Assembly: GCF_000341085.1 (NCBI RefSeq)
Contig: NZ_ANBA01000017.1
Coordinates: 124,001 to 188,000 of the forward strand
Source of the DNA: Nocardiopsis ganjiahuensis DSM 45031
GTDB lineage: Bacteria; Actinomycetota; Actinomycetes; Streptosporangiales; Streptosporangiaceae
Direction of reading: 5' to 3'
Length of the DNA: 64,000 bases
Under the pieces are notes generated by a model. It was not told the origin of the DNA, ran no database searches, and saw nothing but the letters and a program-made list of their open reading frames with translations. Shown here piece after piece: positions 1 to 18,700 of this stretch. The translations under genes were made by a program, and so were the position numbers. Within the stretch, counting starts at the first letter, position 1, and each line of letters begins with the position of its first letter.

Positions 1-525
1 CGTGGCGTACAGGTACCAGCTCTTGCCGCGCCTGATCAGGTCGGACTCGCCCAGCCTGTACTCGGCCAGCAGTTTCAACTGGTCCGGGGAGCCGGTGAAC
101 GGCACACCCTTCATCCGCCCCTGAAGGGTCCAGATAGAGACGGTGCGCGCGTCCAGCTGCCAGGACAGTGACCGGTCGTCGAAGGGCTGCGCGGCGTCCT
201 TGCGGAACCGCACCGGCGTGCTCTCCACCCTCCTGCGGCGCTTGGACCCCTGGCGGCCGTGGTTCCCGGCCTTGAGGTTGGCTTTCAGCGTGGCGTAGGC
301 CCCGGCGGTCTTGCGAACGCAGTGGATCGCGGGCTGGGCGGACAGGCCCATCGCCTTCAGCTCGCCGTAGACCAGCCGCTGCAACGGCGCTTTGGCCATC
401 ACCCCGCTCTCGTGGGCGCGCCGACAGGCGTGGTTGGCTGCTTGGTTGCACAGCTTCAACGTCTCCCACAGCGCCGTCTCCTGGGCGGCGTCGGGGAGCA
501 GCTTGATCTGCACGACGATCTTCAT
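1..525 (-). CDS. TnpB-like RNA-guided endonuclease, N-terminal part (cut by window edge)
   Basis: The minus-strand frame opens with ATG at 525 and runs 175 codons off the left edge without a stop. The N-terminus (MKIVVQIKLLPDAAQE, then LKLCNQAANHACRRAHESG), a GSKRRRRVES segment and DDRSLSWQLDARTVSIWT are the pattern of the IS200/IS605-family OrfB/TnpB N-terminal domain. TnpB is the RNA-guided DNA nuclease carried by these elements, and its guide RNA normally spans the 3' end of the gene and the right end. The RuvC catalytic residues, the guide RNA and the right end would lie outside the window, so activity cannot be judged. No tnpA is visible. The element sits directly upstream of the PKS operon, in the opposite orientation. 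Confidence 0.85.
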   Translation of the reverse strand, partial: MKIVVQIKLLPDAAQETALWETLKLCNQAANHACRRAHESGVMAKAPLQRLVYGELKAMGLSAQPAIHCVRKTAGAYATLKANLKAGNHGRQGSKRRRRVESTPVRFRKDAAQPFDDRSLSWQLDARTVSIWTLQGRMKGVPFTGSPDQLKLLAEYRLGESDLIRRGKSWYLYAT

Positions 526-633
526 GATCGAAAACACTAACGCCGACGCCCCGACGGGCGGGGGCGAACCAGAAAACTTCCCAAGGCCCGCAGCACCCAT
601 TGCTGTCAGACTTGCACGGGCCGGCGAGCTCGG

Positions 634-666
634 CGATTCCTCCTGGCCGTGAACGACGGGGATTCC
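634..666 (-). mobile_element. Decayed IS200/IS605-type end hairpin
   Basis: The stretch contains the CCGT-GAACG-ACGG stem-loop flanked by GATTCCTCCTGG and GGGGATTCC. It resembles the hairpin commonly seen at the right end of actinobacterial TnpB elements, but with several stem mismatches. It lies about 110 bp upstream of the tnpB start rather than downstream, so it may be a left end or the relic of a second copy. The family assignment is from memory. Confidence 0.45.
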
Positions 667-913
667 TCACTGGAACTTGTTGAAGTCCGGGCCGACGTGC
701 TCCAGTTAATGTCCGAATTACTCGACCGAAATGCACCCGCCGTTGTGGTCGCCTCTGAGCAAGCGTTACGATCCTTCTGGTTGGTGCCCGTTAGTCCTCA
801 ATAGCCGGTGCTGGGAGTTTTCCTCGTGCCCCCGTTCGTAGCCCGCCCCGGTGGGTGAGCACTCCCGTATCGCATCGCAATATCGTTTCCTGCCTGGTCA
901 CAGAGGTGTATCT

Positions 914-927
914 CGTGCAGATGCACG
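914..927. promoter_or_regulatory. Inverted repeat CGTGCA-GA-TGCACG upstream of PKS
   Basis: A perfect 6-bp inverted repeat with a 2-bp centre, 84-97 bp upstream of the GTG start of the first PKS gene. It is a candidate operator. Its half-site resembles that of the ATGCACGTGCAT palindromes at 34648 and 36981. Confidence 0.35.
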
Positions 928-948
928 GGCGCGCACCGCGTTCGAAAC

Positions 949-965
949 CCGTGTTCGGAACACGG
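949..965. promoter_or_regulatory. 17-bp palindrome CCGTGTTC-G-GAACACGG in PKS leader
   Basis: Perfect 8-bp arms around one central base, 45 bp upstream of the first PKS start. It could be a repressor operator or a leader hairpin. No regulator gene is adjacent, so the binding partner is unknown. Confidence 0.45.
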
Positions 966-1010
966 TGCCCGAGGGCCGAGCAGGGCGGTCGAACGTGAAA
1001 GGCAGCGATC

Positions 1011-9264
<8,254 letters not shown>

Positions 9265-9278
<14 letters not shown>

Positions 9279-12200
9279 CGAGAAGAACACCAGGCTCGTC
9301 GAGGCCCTGCGCGCGGCGCTCAAGGAGAACGCCCAGCTCAAGGCGCGCAACACCGAACTCGACCAGGCCGCCGCCGAGCCGATCGCGATCGTGGGGGCGG
9401 GCTGCCGCCTGCCCGGTGGGATCGACTCCCCGGAAGGACTGTGGGACCTGGTCGCCCGGGGCGGCGACGCCGTCGGGCCCTTCCCCGCCGACCGCGGCTG
9501 GGACCTGGACGCCGTGCTCGGCGGGGAGGACCCCCTGTCCGCCATGGACCGGGGCGGGTTCCTCGACGGCGTGGCCGACTTCGACGCCGCCTTCTTCGGG
9601 ATCTCCCCCAAGGAGGCCGTGGCCATGGACCCCCAGCAGCGGCTGCTGCTGGAGGTGGTCTGGGAGGCGGTCGAACGCGCGGGGATCGACCCCTCGTCCC
9701 TGGCCGGGAGCGACACCGGTGTGTACATGGGCGTCTCGGCCACCGAGTACGGTCCGCGCCTGTCCGAGGGCCCCGAGGAGGGCCACCTGCTCACCGGGAC
9801 CTCCCTCAGCGTCGCCTCGGGCCGGGTCTCCTACACGCTGGGGCTCCAGGGCCCCTCCATGACCGTGGACACCGCCTGCTCGTCCTCGCTGGTCGCCCTG
9901 CACCTGGCCGTCCGCGCGCTGCGGGCGGGGGAGTGCTCCCTGGCCGTCACCGGCGGAGCCTCGGTCATGTGCAGCCCCGGTCTGCTCGCCGAGTTCACCC
10001 GTAAGCAGGGCCTGGCCGCCGACGGCCGCTGCAAGGCCTTCGGGGCCGACGCCGACGGCACCGGCTTCGCCGAGGGCGCCGGGGTCCTGCTGCTGGAGCG
10101 CCTCTCCGACGCCCGCCGCCACGGCCGCCCGGTCCTGGCCCTGCTGCGCGGCAGCGCGGTCAACCAGGACGGTGCGTCCAACGGCCTGACCGCTCCCAAC
10201 GGCCCCTCCCAGGTCCGGGTGGTCCGTGCCGCGCTCAGGGACGCCGGGATCGGCCCCGAAGGGGTCGACGCGGTCGAGGCGCACGGCACCGGCACCACGC
10301 TGGGCGACCCCATCGAGGCGCAGTCCCTCATGGAGGCCTACCGGGGCGAGCGCGAGCACCCGCTGCTGGTGGGCTCGCTCAAGTCCAACGTGGGCCACAC
10401 CCAGGCGGCGTCCGGGGTGAGCGGGGTGCTCAAGGCCGTGTACGCGCTGCGCCACGGCACGCTCCCCGCGACCCTGCACGCGGACCGGCCCACCCCGCAC
10501 GTGGACTGGGACGAGAGCCTGCTGCGGGTGGCCTCCCGGCCGCACGAGCTGCCGGCCGCAGGCCGGCCCTCCCGGATCGGGGTGTCCTCCTTCGGGATCA
10601 GTGGCACCAACGCGCACGTGATCGTGGAGGCGGCACCGGAGACCACCGCGGGACCCGTCCCAGGCGCGGCGTCGCCGGAGGCCGAGGCCCCCGGGAGCCT
10701 GGCGTTCGTGGTGTCCGCACGGACCGAGGAGGCCCTGCGGGACCAGGCCGTGCGCCTGCACGAGCACACGCGCGCGCCGGCTCACGGGAACCAGGGCCGG
10801 GTCGGCCCGGGGAGCAGCGGTGCCGGGCACCTCGGCACGGGCCACGGGTCACTCGTGGCCACCGCGCGCTCCCTGGCCCTCTCCCGGGCCCGGATGGAAC
10901 ACCGCGCGGTCGTCCTCGCCGAGGACGCCGAGGGACTGGTCAGCGGCCTGGAGGCGCTGGCCTCCGGTGCCCCCGACCCGCGCGTGGTGCGCGGCCGGTC
11001 CGGTGGCGGCGGGGTGACCGCCTTCGTCTACTCCGGGCAGGGCTCCCAGCGCCTGGGCATGGGCCGTGACCTGTACCGGCACCACCCCGTCTTCGCCAAG
11101 GCCCTCGACGAGGCCGCCGACGGCTTCGACCGCCACCTGGACACCCCGCTGCGTTCGGTGATGTGGGCGGAGCAGGGCAGCGCCGAGGCCGCCCTGCTCG
11201 ACGAGACCCTGTACACCCAGGCGGGCGTGTTCGCCTTCGAGGTGGCCCTGACCCGACTGCTGGAGTCCCTGGGGCTGACCCCCGACTACGTGGTCGGCCA
11301 CTCCATCGGCGAACTGGCCGCCGCGTACGCGGCCGGGGTGTTCTCCCTGGAGGACGCCGTGGCGCTGGTCGCCGCCCGCGGCCGGATCATGCAGGACCTG
11401 CCCGAGGGCGGGGTGATGGTCGCGGTCCAGGCGGACGAGCACGAGGCGCGCACCGCCCTGGAGCGGGCCGGGGGTGTGGTGTCGGTGGCCGCCGTCAACT
11501 CACCCGAGGGCGTGGTGCTGTCCGGTGAGGAGGCCGCCGTCCTGGCCGTCGTGGAGGAGTTCATCGCCAAGGGGCGCCGCGTCCGCCGCCTCGCGGTCAC
11601 CCGCGCCTTCCACTCCGCGCTGATGGACCCCGTCCTCGAACCCTTCGCCCGGGTCGCCGCCGACGTGCGCTACCGCCGGCCGCGTGTCCCGCTGGTGTCC
11701 AACCTGACCGGCGGCCGGGCCGGGGACGAGATCCTGACCGGCGACTACTGGGTGCGGCACGTGCGCGGGGCGGTCCGCTTCGCCGACGGCGTCGCCCACC
11801 TGCGCGCCCAGGGCGTGAGCGAGTTCGTGGAGGTGGGCCCGGACGGCGTGCTCAGCTCCATGGTGCAGGCCTGCCTGAGCGGTGACCGGGACGCGGAGGT
11901 CACCGCCCTGGTCGGCGGGAAGCGCCCCGAGACCCGCCAGCTCGCCGAGGGCCTGGCCGCCCTGGACACGCGCGGTGCCGACGTGGACTGGGCCGCGCTG
12001 TTCCCCGAGACCGCCGGGACCGTGCCCCTGCCCACCTACCCCTTCCAGCGCAGGCGGTTCTGGATGAACCCGCCGGCGGCTGGGCGGATCGTGATCGAGA
12101 CCGGAACGGGCGCCCCGGACGGGGCCCGGACGGCCGAGGCCGTGAACGGCTCCGGGACCGGAACCGCCGCCGGGCTCACGAGCCCCACGGGTCACGCGCC

Positions 12201-12741
12201 GGCCCGTGCCGACCTGGCCGGGACGGACGCCCGGGAGCGCGCCGAGACGCTGCTGGAAGCGGTGCGGCGCGAGACCGCCGCACTGCTCGGCCACCCCTCG
12301 CCCCGGGACGTCCCCGCCGACCAGGGGTTCCTGGACATGGGCCTGGACTCCCTCGGAGCGGTGCGCCTCGGAGTGCGCCTGAGCGCGCTGACCGGGTTGG
12401 AGGTGTCGGCCGCCAAGGTCTTCGACCACCCGGCGCCGAGGGTCCTCGCCGACCACCTGGCCGAGGAGCTCGACCCGGGCCGTGCCCGCGAGAGCGACCC
12501 CGAAGCCGAGGAGGAGCGGGTACGCGCGGCACTGGCCCGCGTCCCCGTGGCCGGGCTGCGCGCCGCCGGGCTGCTGGAGGCCCTGCTGGCCCTGGACCCG
12601 GGCGGCGAGCCCGGTGCTTCCTTCGGGGCGGCCGCCGCCGAACCCGCCGCCGACCGGGTCGGGACGGAGCCCGAAGCGGACCGGGGGGTCGACGACATGG
12701 ACGTCGACGACCTGGTGCGCATGGTGTACGGCCAGGACTGA
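9265..12741 (+). CDS. Type I PKS module 2: KS-AT-ACP
   Basis: 1158 residues. The ATG at 9265 was chosen because AGGAGG (9253-9258) precedes it and it gives a clean N-terminal coiled-coil docking domain (RLVEALRAALKENAQLKARN). The KS has Cys205 in DTACSSS plus HGTGT. The AT has GHSIGE (Ser680) and RAFH (780-783), the malonyl-CoA type. The linker YPFQRRRFW follows and then an ACP with MGLDSL (Ser1029). There is no KR, DH or ER, so this extension should keep its beta-keto group. The C-terminal GVDDMDVDDLVRMVYG matches the docking tail of the upstream PKS. It is translated from the 3' end of the first PKS gene, so the two are almost certainly coupled. Confidence 0.95.
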
Positions 12742-12760
12742 CCGAGCGATCGAGGACACG

Positions 12761-15700
12761 ATGCACGACACTGCTGGCGGCCGTCCCGACGGCCGAGTGG
12801 TGGAGGCCCTGCGCGCCTCCGTCAAGGACAACGAACGCCTGCGCGAACAGAACCGGCGCCTGGTCGAGGCCGCCACCGAACCGATCGCCGTCACCGCGAT
12901 GGCCTGCCGCCTGCCCGGCGGGGTCCAGACCCCCGAGCAGCTCTGGGACCTCCTCGTCGAGGAACGTGAGACCGTCTCGGGCTTCCCGGACGACCGCGAC
13001 TGGGACCTGCGCGACCTCTTCGACGACGACCCCGACCAGCCCGGCCGCAGCTACGTACGGGTGGCCTCCTTCGTCGACGGCGCCACCGACTTCGACGCCG
13101 CCTTCTTCGGCATCTCGCCCAAGGAGGCCACCGCCATGGACCCCCAGCAGCGGCTGCTGCTGGAGTGCGCCTGGGAGGCGATCGAACGCTCCGGTACCGA
13201 CCCCACCACCCTGCGCGGCACCCGCACCGGTGTGTTCGCCGGGGTGATCGCCACCCCGTACGGGCCGCGCGCCGTGGACACCACCGACGGCAGCGCGGGC
13301 CACCTGGTCACCGGCACCGCGCCCAGCGTCGCCGTGGGCCGGATCGCCTACACCCTGGGCCTGGAGGGCCCGGCGGTCAGCGTGGACACAGCCTGCTCCT
13401 CCTCCCTGACCGCCCTGCACACCGCCGTGGAGTCACTGCGGCGCGGCGAGTGCGAACGCGCCCTGGTCGGCGGGGTCAGCCTCGTCACCGACCCCTCGCT
13501 CTTCGCCGGGCTCAGCGGCCAGCGCGCCCTGTCCCCGGACGGACGCAGCAAGGCCTTCGACGCCAGTGCCGACGGCACCGGCTGGAGCGAGGGCTGCGGC
13601 GTCCTCATGGTGGAGCGCCTCTCCGACGCCCGCCGCCACGGCCGCCCCGCGCTGGCCCTCGTCCGGGGGGCCGCCGTCAACCAGGACGGTGCCAGCAGCG
13701 GCCTGACCGCACCCAACGGCTCCGCGCAGCGCAAGGTGATCCGCCAGGCCCTGGACAACGCCGGGCTGGAGGCGCACCAGATCGACGCCGCCGAGGCCCA
13801 CGGCACCGGCACCGCCCTGGGCGACCCGATCGAGGCCGAGGCGCTGATCGGCGTCTACGGCCGCGCCCGCACCCCCGAGAACCCGCTGCGGCTGGGCTCG
13901 CTCAAGTCCAACCTCGGACACACCGTCGCCGCCGCCGGGATCAGCGGCGTGATCAAGATGGTGCTGGCCCTGCAGCACGAGACCCTGCCGCGCACCCTCC
14001 ACCTCACCGAACCCACCCCGCGGGTGGACTGGTCGGCGGGTACCGTCGTCCCGCTCATGGAGGCCCGCGCGTGGCCCCGGAGCGAGGGGCGCGTCCGGCG
14101 CGCCTGTGTGTCCTCCTTCGGGATGAGCGGCACCAACGCCCACGCCATCCTCGAGGAGGCACCGGCCGAGGAACCCGCGGAGGCGGCGCCGGAGACCGGA
14201 CCGGGGCCGGTCGCCTGGCCGCTGTCCGCCCGCGGCACCGACGCCCTCGCCGCCCAGGCCGCCCGCCTCGCCGATCACCTGGACGCCCGCCCCGACCTGC
14301 GTCCCGCCGACGTCGCCCACACCCTGGACACCGCCCGCGCCGACCTGCCCGACCGCGCCGTGGTCGTCGGAACCGACCCGGAGGAGCTGCGCACCGCACT
14401 GCGCGCCCTCGCCGAGGGCAGGGACCCGGACACGGGCGACCGGCCGGGCCCGATCGTGCGCGGCCGCGTCCGCGAACAGGCCAGGACCGCCCTGGTCTTC
14501 CCCGGTCAGGGCTCCCAGTGGGTCGGCATGGCGGTCCCCCTCATGGACGCCGTGCCCGCCTTCGCCGACCGGATCGCCGAGTGCGAGAAGGCCTTCGCCC
14601 CCCACCTGGACTGGTCGCTCACCGCCGTCCTGCGCGGCGAGCCCGGTGCGCCCGGCCTGGACCGGATCGACGTCGTCCAGCCGGTGCTCTTCGCCGTCAT
14701 GGTGGCCCTCGCCGACCTGTGGCGCGCACACGGCCTGCGCCCCTCCGCGCTGATCGGGCACTCCCAGGGCGAGATCGCCGCGGCGCACGTCGCCGGGGCG
14801 CTCAGCCTGGAGGACGCCGCGCTGGTCGTCATCACCCGCAGCCGCCTGCTGACCCGCCTGGTCGGCAAGGGTGCGATGGCCACCCTGTCCGTCTCCGCCG
14901 AGGAGGCCGCCGAGCGGATCGGCCCCTGGGAGGGCAAGGTGGGCGTCGCCGTGGTCAACGGCCCCGCCACCGTGGTGGTCGCCGGGGACAAACCCGCCGT
15001 CGCCGAGATCATCGAGGCCTGCGAGGCCGACGGGGTGCGCGTCCGCCGCGTGCACGAGGACGTCGCCGGGCACTCCCCGCACGTGGACGCCCTGCGCGAG
15101 GACCTGCTGGCGGCCCTCGCCGGCATCACGCCCCGGCCCACCAGCACACCCCTGCACTCCACGGTCACCGGCCGGCGGATCGAGGGCACCGAACTGGACG
15201 CCGGGTACTGGTTCGAGAACCTGCGCCGCACGGTGCTGTTCGAGCCCGGTGTCCGGGATCTGCACGACGCCGGGTTCAGCGCCTTCGTCGAGGTCAGCAC
15301 CCACCCCGTCACCACCTACGGCATCCAGCAGACCGTGGAGGCCGCCGGTGACGACACCGCGGCGGTGCTGCCCACCCTGCGCCGCGGCCACGGCACCCGC
15401 ACCGACTTCCTCCTCGCCCTGGCCCGCGCACACGTGAGCGGCGTGGCGGTGGACTGGTCGCGGGTGCACGCCCCGTACGCGCCCCGCCTGGTGGACCTGC
15501 CCACGTACGCGTTCCAGAGGAGCCGGTTCTGGCTGGCCCCGGCCCGCCCTGCCGACGTCCACGGCACCGGGGCCGACCCCTCCGGGCACCCGCTCCTCGG
15601 CGCCGTCGTGGACCTCCCCGAGGACGGCGGCAGCGTCTTCACCGGTCAGCTGTCCCTGCGCGACCACCCGTGGCTCGCCGACCACGCGGTGGGCGACACC

Positions 15701-18700
15701 GTGATCCTGCCCGGCGCCGCCCACCTGGACCTGGCTCTGCACGCCGCCGAACACGCCGGTCTGGCCGAGGTGGCCGAACTGACGCTGCGCGAACCCCTGG
15801 TGCTGCGCCCGGACGAGGACGCGGTGCTGCGGGTCAGCGTGGGTCCGGGGGAACCGGGCCCTGACGGCCCGGTCCCCGGTGACCCGGGCGGTTCGCGTCC
15901 GGTCCGGGTGCACGCCCGGGTCGGCGACCGGTGGACGGTGCACGCCGAGGGCCTCCTCACCGCCGAGGCGGGACCGGACACCGGAGCCCCCGCACCCGGA
16001 CCCGTCCCGTGGCCGCCGTCCGCGGAGCCGTTCCCCGTCGAGGACCTCTACACCCGCCTGGCCGCACACGGCTACGGCTACGGGCCCGCCTTCCAGGGGC
16101 TGCGCGCCGCCTGGCGGGACGGGGACGAGGCCTGGGCCGAGGTCGAACTGCCCGCCGTGCCCGCGCTGGACGGCGGGGGCAGCGGAGGCAGCGGGTCCGG
16201 TGCGGGTTCCCACTCCGGTGCCGGGTACGGCGTCCACCCCGCCCTGCTGGACGCCGCCCTGCACACCGTCGCCGTCCTCAACGACGGCGACCAACAGGTC
16301 CGCCTGCCGTTCAACTGGTCCGGGGTCCGCCTGTACGCCTCCGGCGCGACCTCGGTCCGGGTCTGTGCCGCACGGACCGGCGAGGACGAGTACCGGTTCA
16401 CCGTGACCGACCCGGCCGGGGACCCCGTCCTGACCGTCGACGCCCTGGAGGTGCGGGCGGTCTCCGCCGACCGGATCGAGGAGGAGGCCCGGCTGACGGA
16501 ACCCCGCGAGCTGTACGCCCTCTCCTGGCCGCGCACCGCGCTGCCCTCCGCCCCGGGGACGACCGCCCTGGCGGTGCTCGGCCCCGACCCCACGGGCCTC
16601 ACCGAGGACCTGGCCCGCGCCGGGGTCCCGGTCCGTTCGGTCGCCGACCTCGCCGGGGTGCGCGACCTCGTCGGCGGGACCACCGTGCTGGCCCCGTTCG
16701 TGTCGGTGCTGCCCGACCTCACGGACCTGTCCGGCGAGGCCCGGCTGGCCCTGCACCGGGCCCTGGACCTCCTCCAGGCCTGGCTGGCCGACGAGGGCAC
16801 CGCCGACCACCGCCTCGCCGTCGTCACCCGGGGCGCGGTCGCCACCGGCGACGAGGGGGTGCAGGACCCGGTGCACGCCCCGCTCTGGGGCATGCTGCGC
16901 TCCGCCCAGGTCGAGCAGCCCGACCGCTTCACCCTCGTGGACCTGGACCCCGACGGAGCCGGTACCGCCCTCCTGCCGCTCGCCCTGGCCACCGGGGAAC
17001 CGCAGATCGCGCTCCGCGCCGACCCGCAGGCCGACCCCGCCGCCGCCGGGCACGACCCGTCCGCACCGGGCGCGGTCGCGCGCACACCGCGCTTCACCCC
17101 GGCGCACGTCCCGTCGGACCCCGCCGCCCCGGGTCTGGCCGACGGCCGCGTCCTGGTCACCGGCGCCACCGGAGTCCTGGGTTCGGCGCTCGTGAGACAC
17201 CTGGTCACCAGGCACGGCGTCCGCGACCTCCTGCTGCTCAGCCGCCGCGGCCCGGACAGCCCGGGCGCCGGGGAACTGGGGCGGGAACTGTCCTCCCTCG
17301 GGGCCCGCGGCACCTTCGTGCCCTGCGACGTCACCGACCCCGAAGCCCTCGCACGGGTCATCGGGCGGTACCCGCCGCGCGCCGTGGTGCACATCGCGGG
17401 TACCCTGGACGACGGCGTGCTCACCGCGCTCACCCCCGAGCGGGTGGACACGGTCCTGCGGCCCAAGGCCGACGCCGCCTTCCACCTGCACCGGCTCACC
17501 CGCGACCTCGACCTCGCCGCGTTCATCGTGTTCTCCTCCGCGGCCGGGGTGCTCGGCAGCCCGGGCCAGGCCAACTACGCGGCGGCCAACACCTTCCTCG
17601 ACGGCCTGATCCAGTACCGGCGGGCCCTGGGCCTGCCCGGGCAGTCGCTCGCCTGGGGGCTGTGGGAGCAGGTCGGTGAGGCCGGGGCGCACCTGGACGA
17701 CACCGACATCTCCCGGCTGCGGCGCCTGGGCATGGCCCGGCCGCTCAGCCACGCCGAGGGCCTGGACCTGCTGGACGCGGCCCTGGCCGCGGGCGACCCC
17801 TACCTCGTGCCCATGCCCCTGGACCTGGGCGCCCTGCGAGGCCGCGCGGCCCGCACCGGCCAGCTGCCGCCCCTGTTCCGCACCCTGGTCCGCCCGCCGC
17901 GCCGCCGGGCGTCCTCCGGCGGCGCCACCGGCTCCGACCTGGCCGGGCTGGCCGGTCCCGCCCGGGAGAAGGCCCTGCTCGCGCTGGTCAGCTCCCGCAC
18001 GCTGGACGTCCTGGGGCGGCCCCCGGGCGAGGAGCTCGACCCCGACCAGGACTTCCTGGAACTGGGCATGGACTCACTCACCGCCGTGGAGCTGCGCAAC
18101 GAACTGCGCACCGCCACCGAACTGCGCCTGCCCGCGTCGGTGGTGCTCAACCACTCCACCCCGAACCGGCTCGCCCGCTACCTCGACGGCGCACTCCCCG
18201 CGGCGGGCGGTGCGGCGCCGGACGCGGGTCCGGGGACGGGCCCGGCATCGGAGGACAGTGGTTCCGGAGACGGCGGGGACCCGGTCGAGGCGACCGTCCC
18301 GCTGTTCCGCGAGGCCTGCCTCCAGGGCCGGGTCGCCCAGGGCATCACCCTGATCCAGGCCGCCGCCCACCTGCGGCCGGCCTTCGGCACCGCGGAGGAG
18401 TTCGGAGCGAGCCCCCGCCCGGTCACCATCGCCAGGGGGCCGGGAGTTCCCCGCCTGGTCTGCCTGCCGTCCCTGGTGATGGTCTCCGGCGTCCAGGAGT
18501 ACGCCCGCTTCGGCGCGCACTTCCAGGGCCGGCGCGAGGTCGTGGTGCTGCCCCAACCCGGCTTCACCCCCGGCGACCCGCTGCCCGCCACCCTGGAGGC
18601 GGCCGTCGGAGCCCAGGCCCGCGCGGTGCTCGAAGCCGTCGGCGACGAGCCCTTCGTCATCGTGAGCCGCTCCTCGGGCGGGTGGATGGCGCACAGCGTC

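Larger units (their letters stand above)
526..1010. other. 485-bp gap between TnpB and the PKS operon
   Basis: No credible gene is seen. The gap holds the element-end hairpin at 634-666, a less GC-rich stretch at about 690-790, and two palindromes in the PKS leader (914-927 and 949-965). A PKS promoter must lie here, but no convincing -35/-10 pair stands out. Confidence 0.5.

Noticed and set aside
12482..12760. Upstream extension of the third PKS gene
   Set aside because: It lies inside the second PKS gene and reads as Arg/Pro-rich shadow; the ATG at 12761 gives a proper docking domain.
13433..17752. A 1439-codon minus-strand frame opposite the third PKS gene
   Set aside because: Same cause. 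The sequence is low-complexity and the plus-strand frame encodes unmistakable KS, AT, DH and KR domains.
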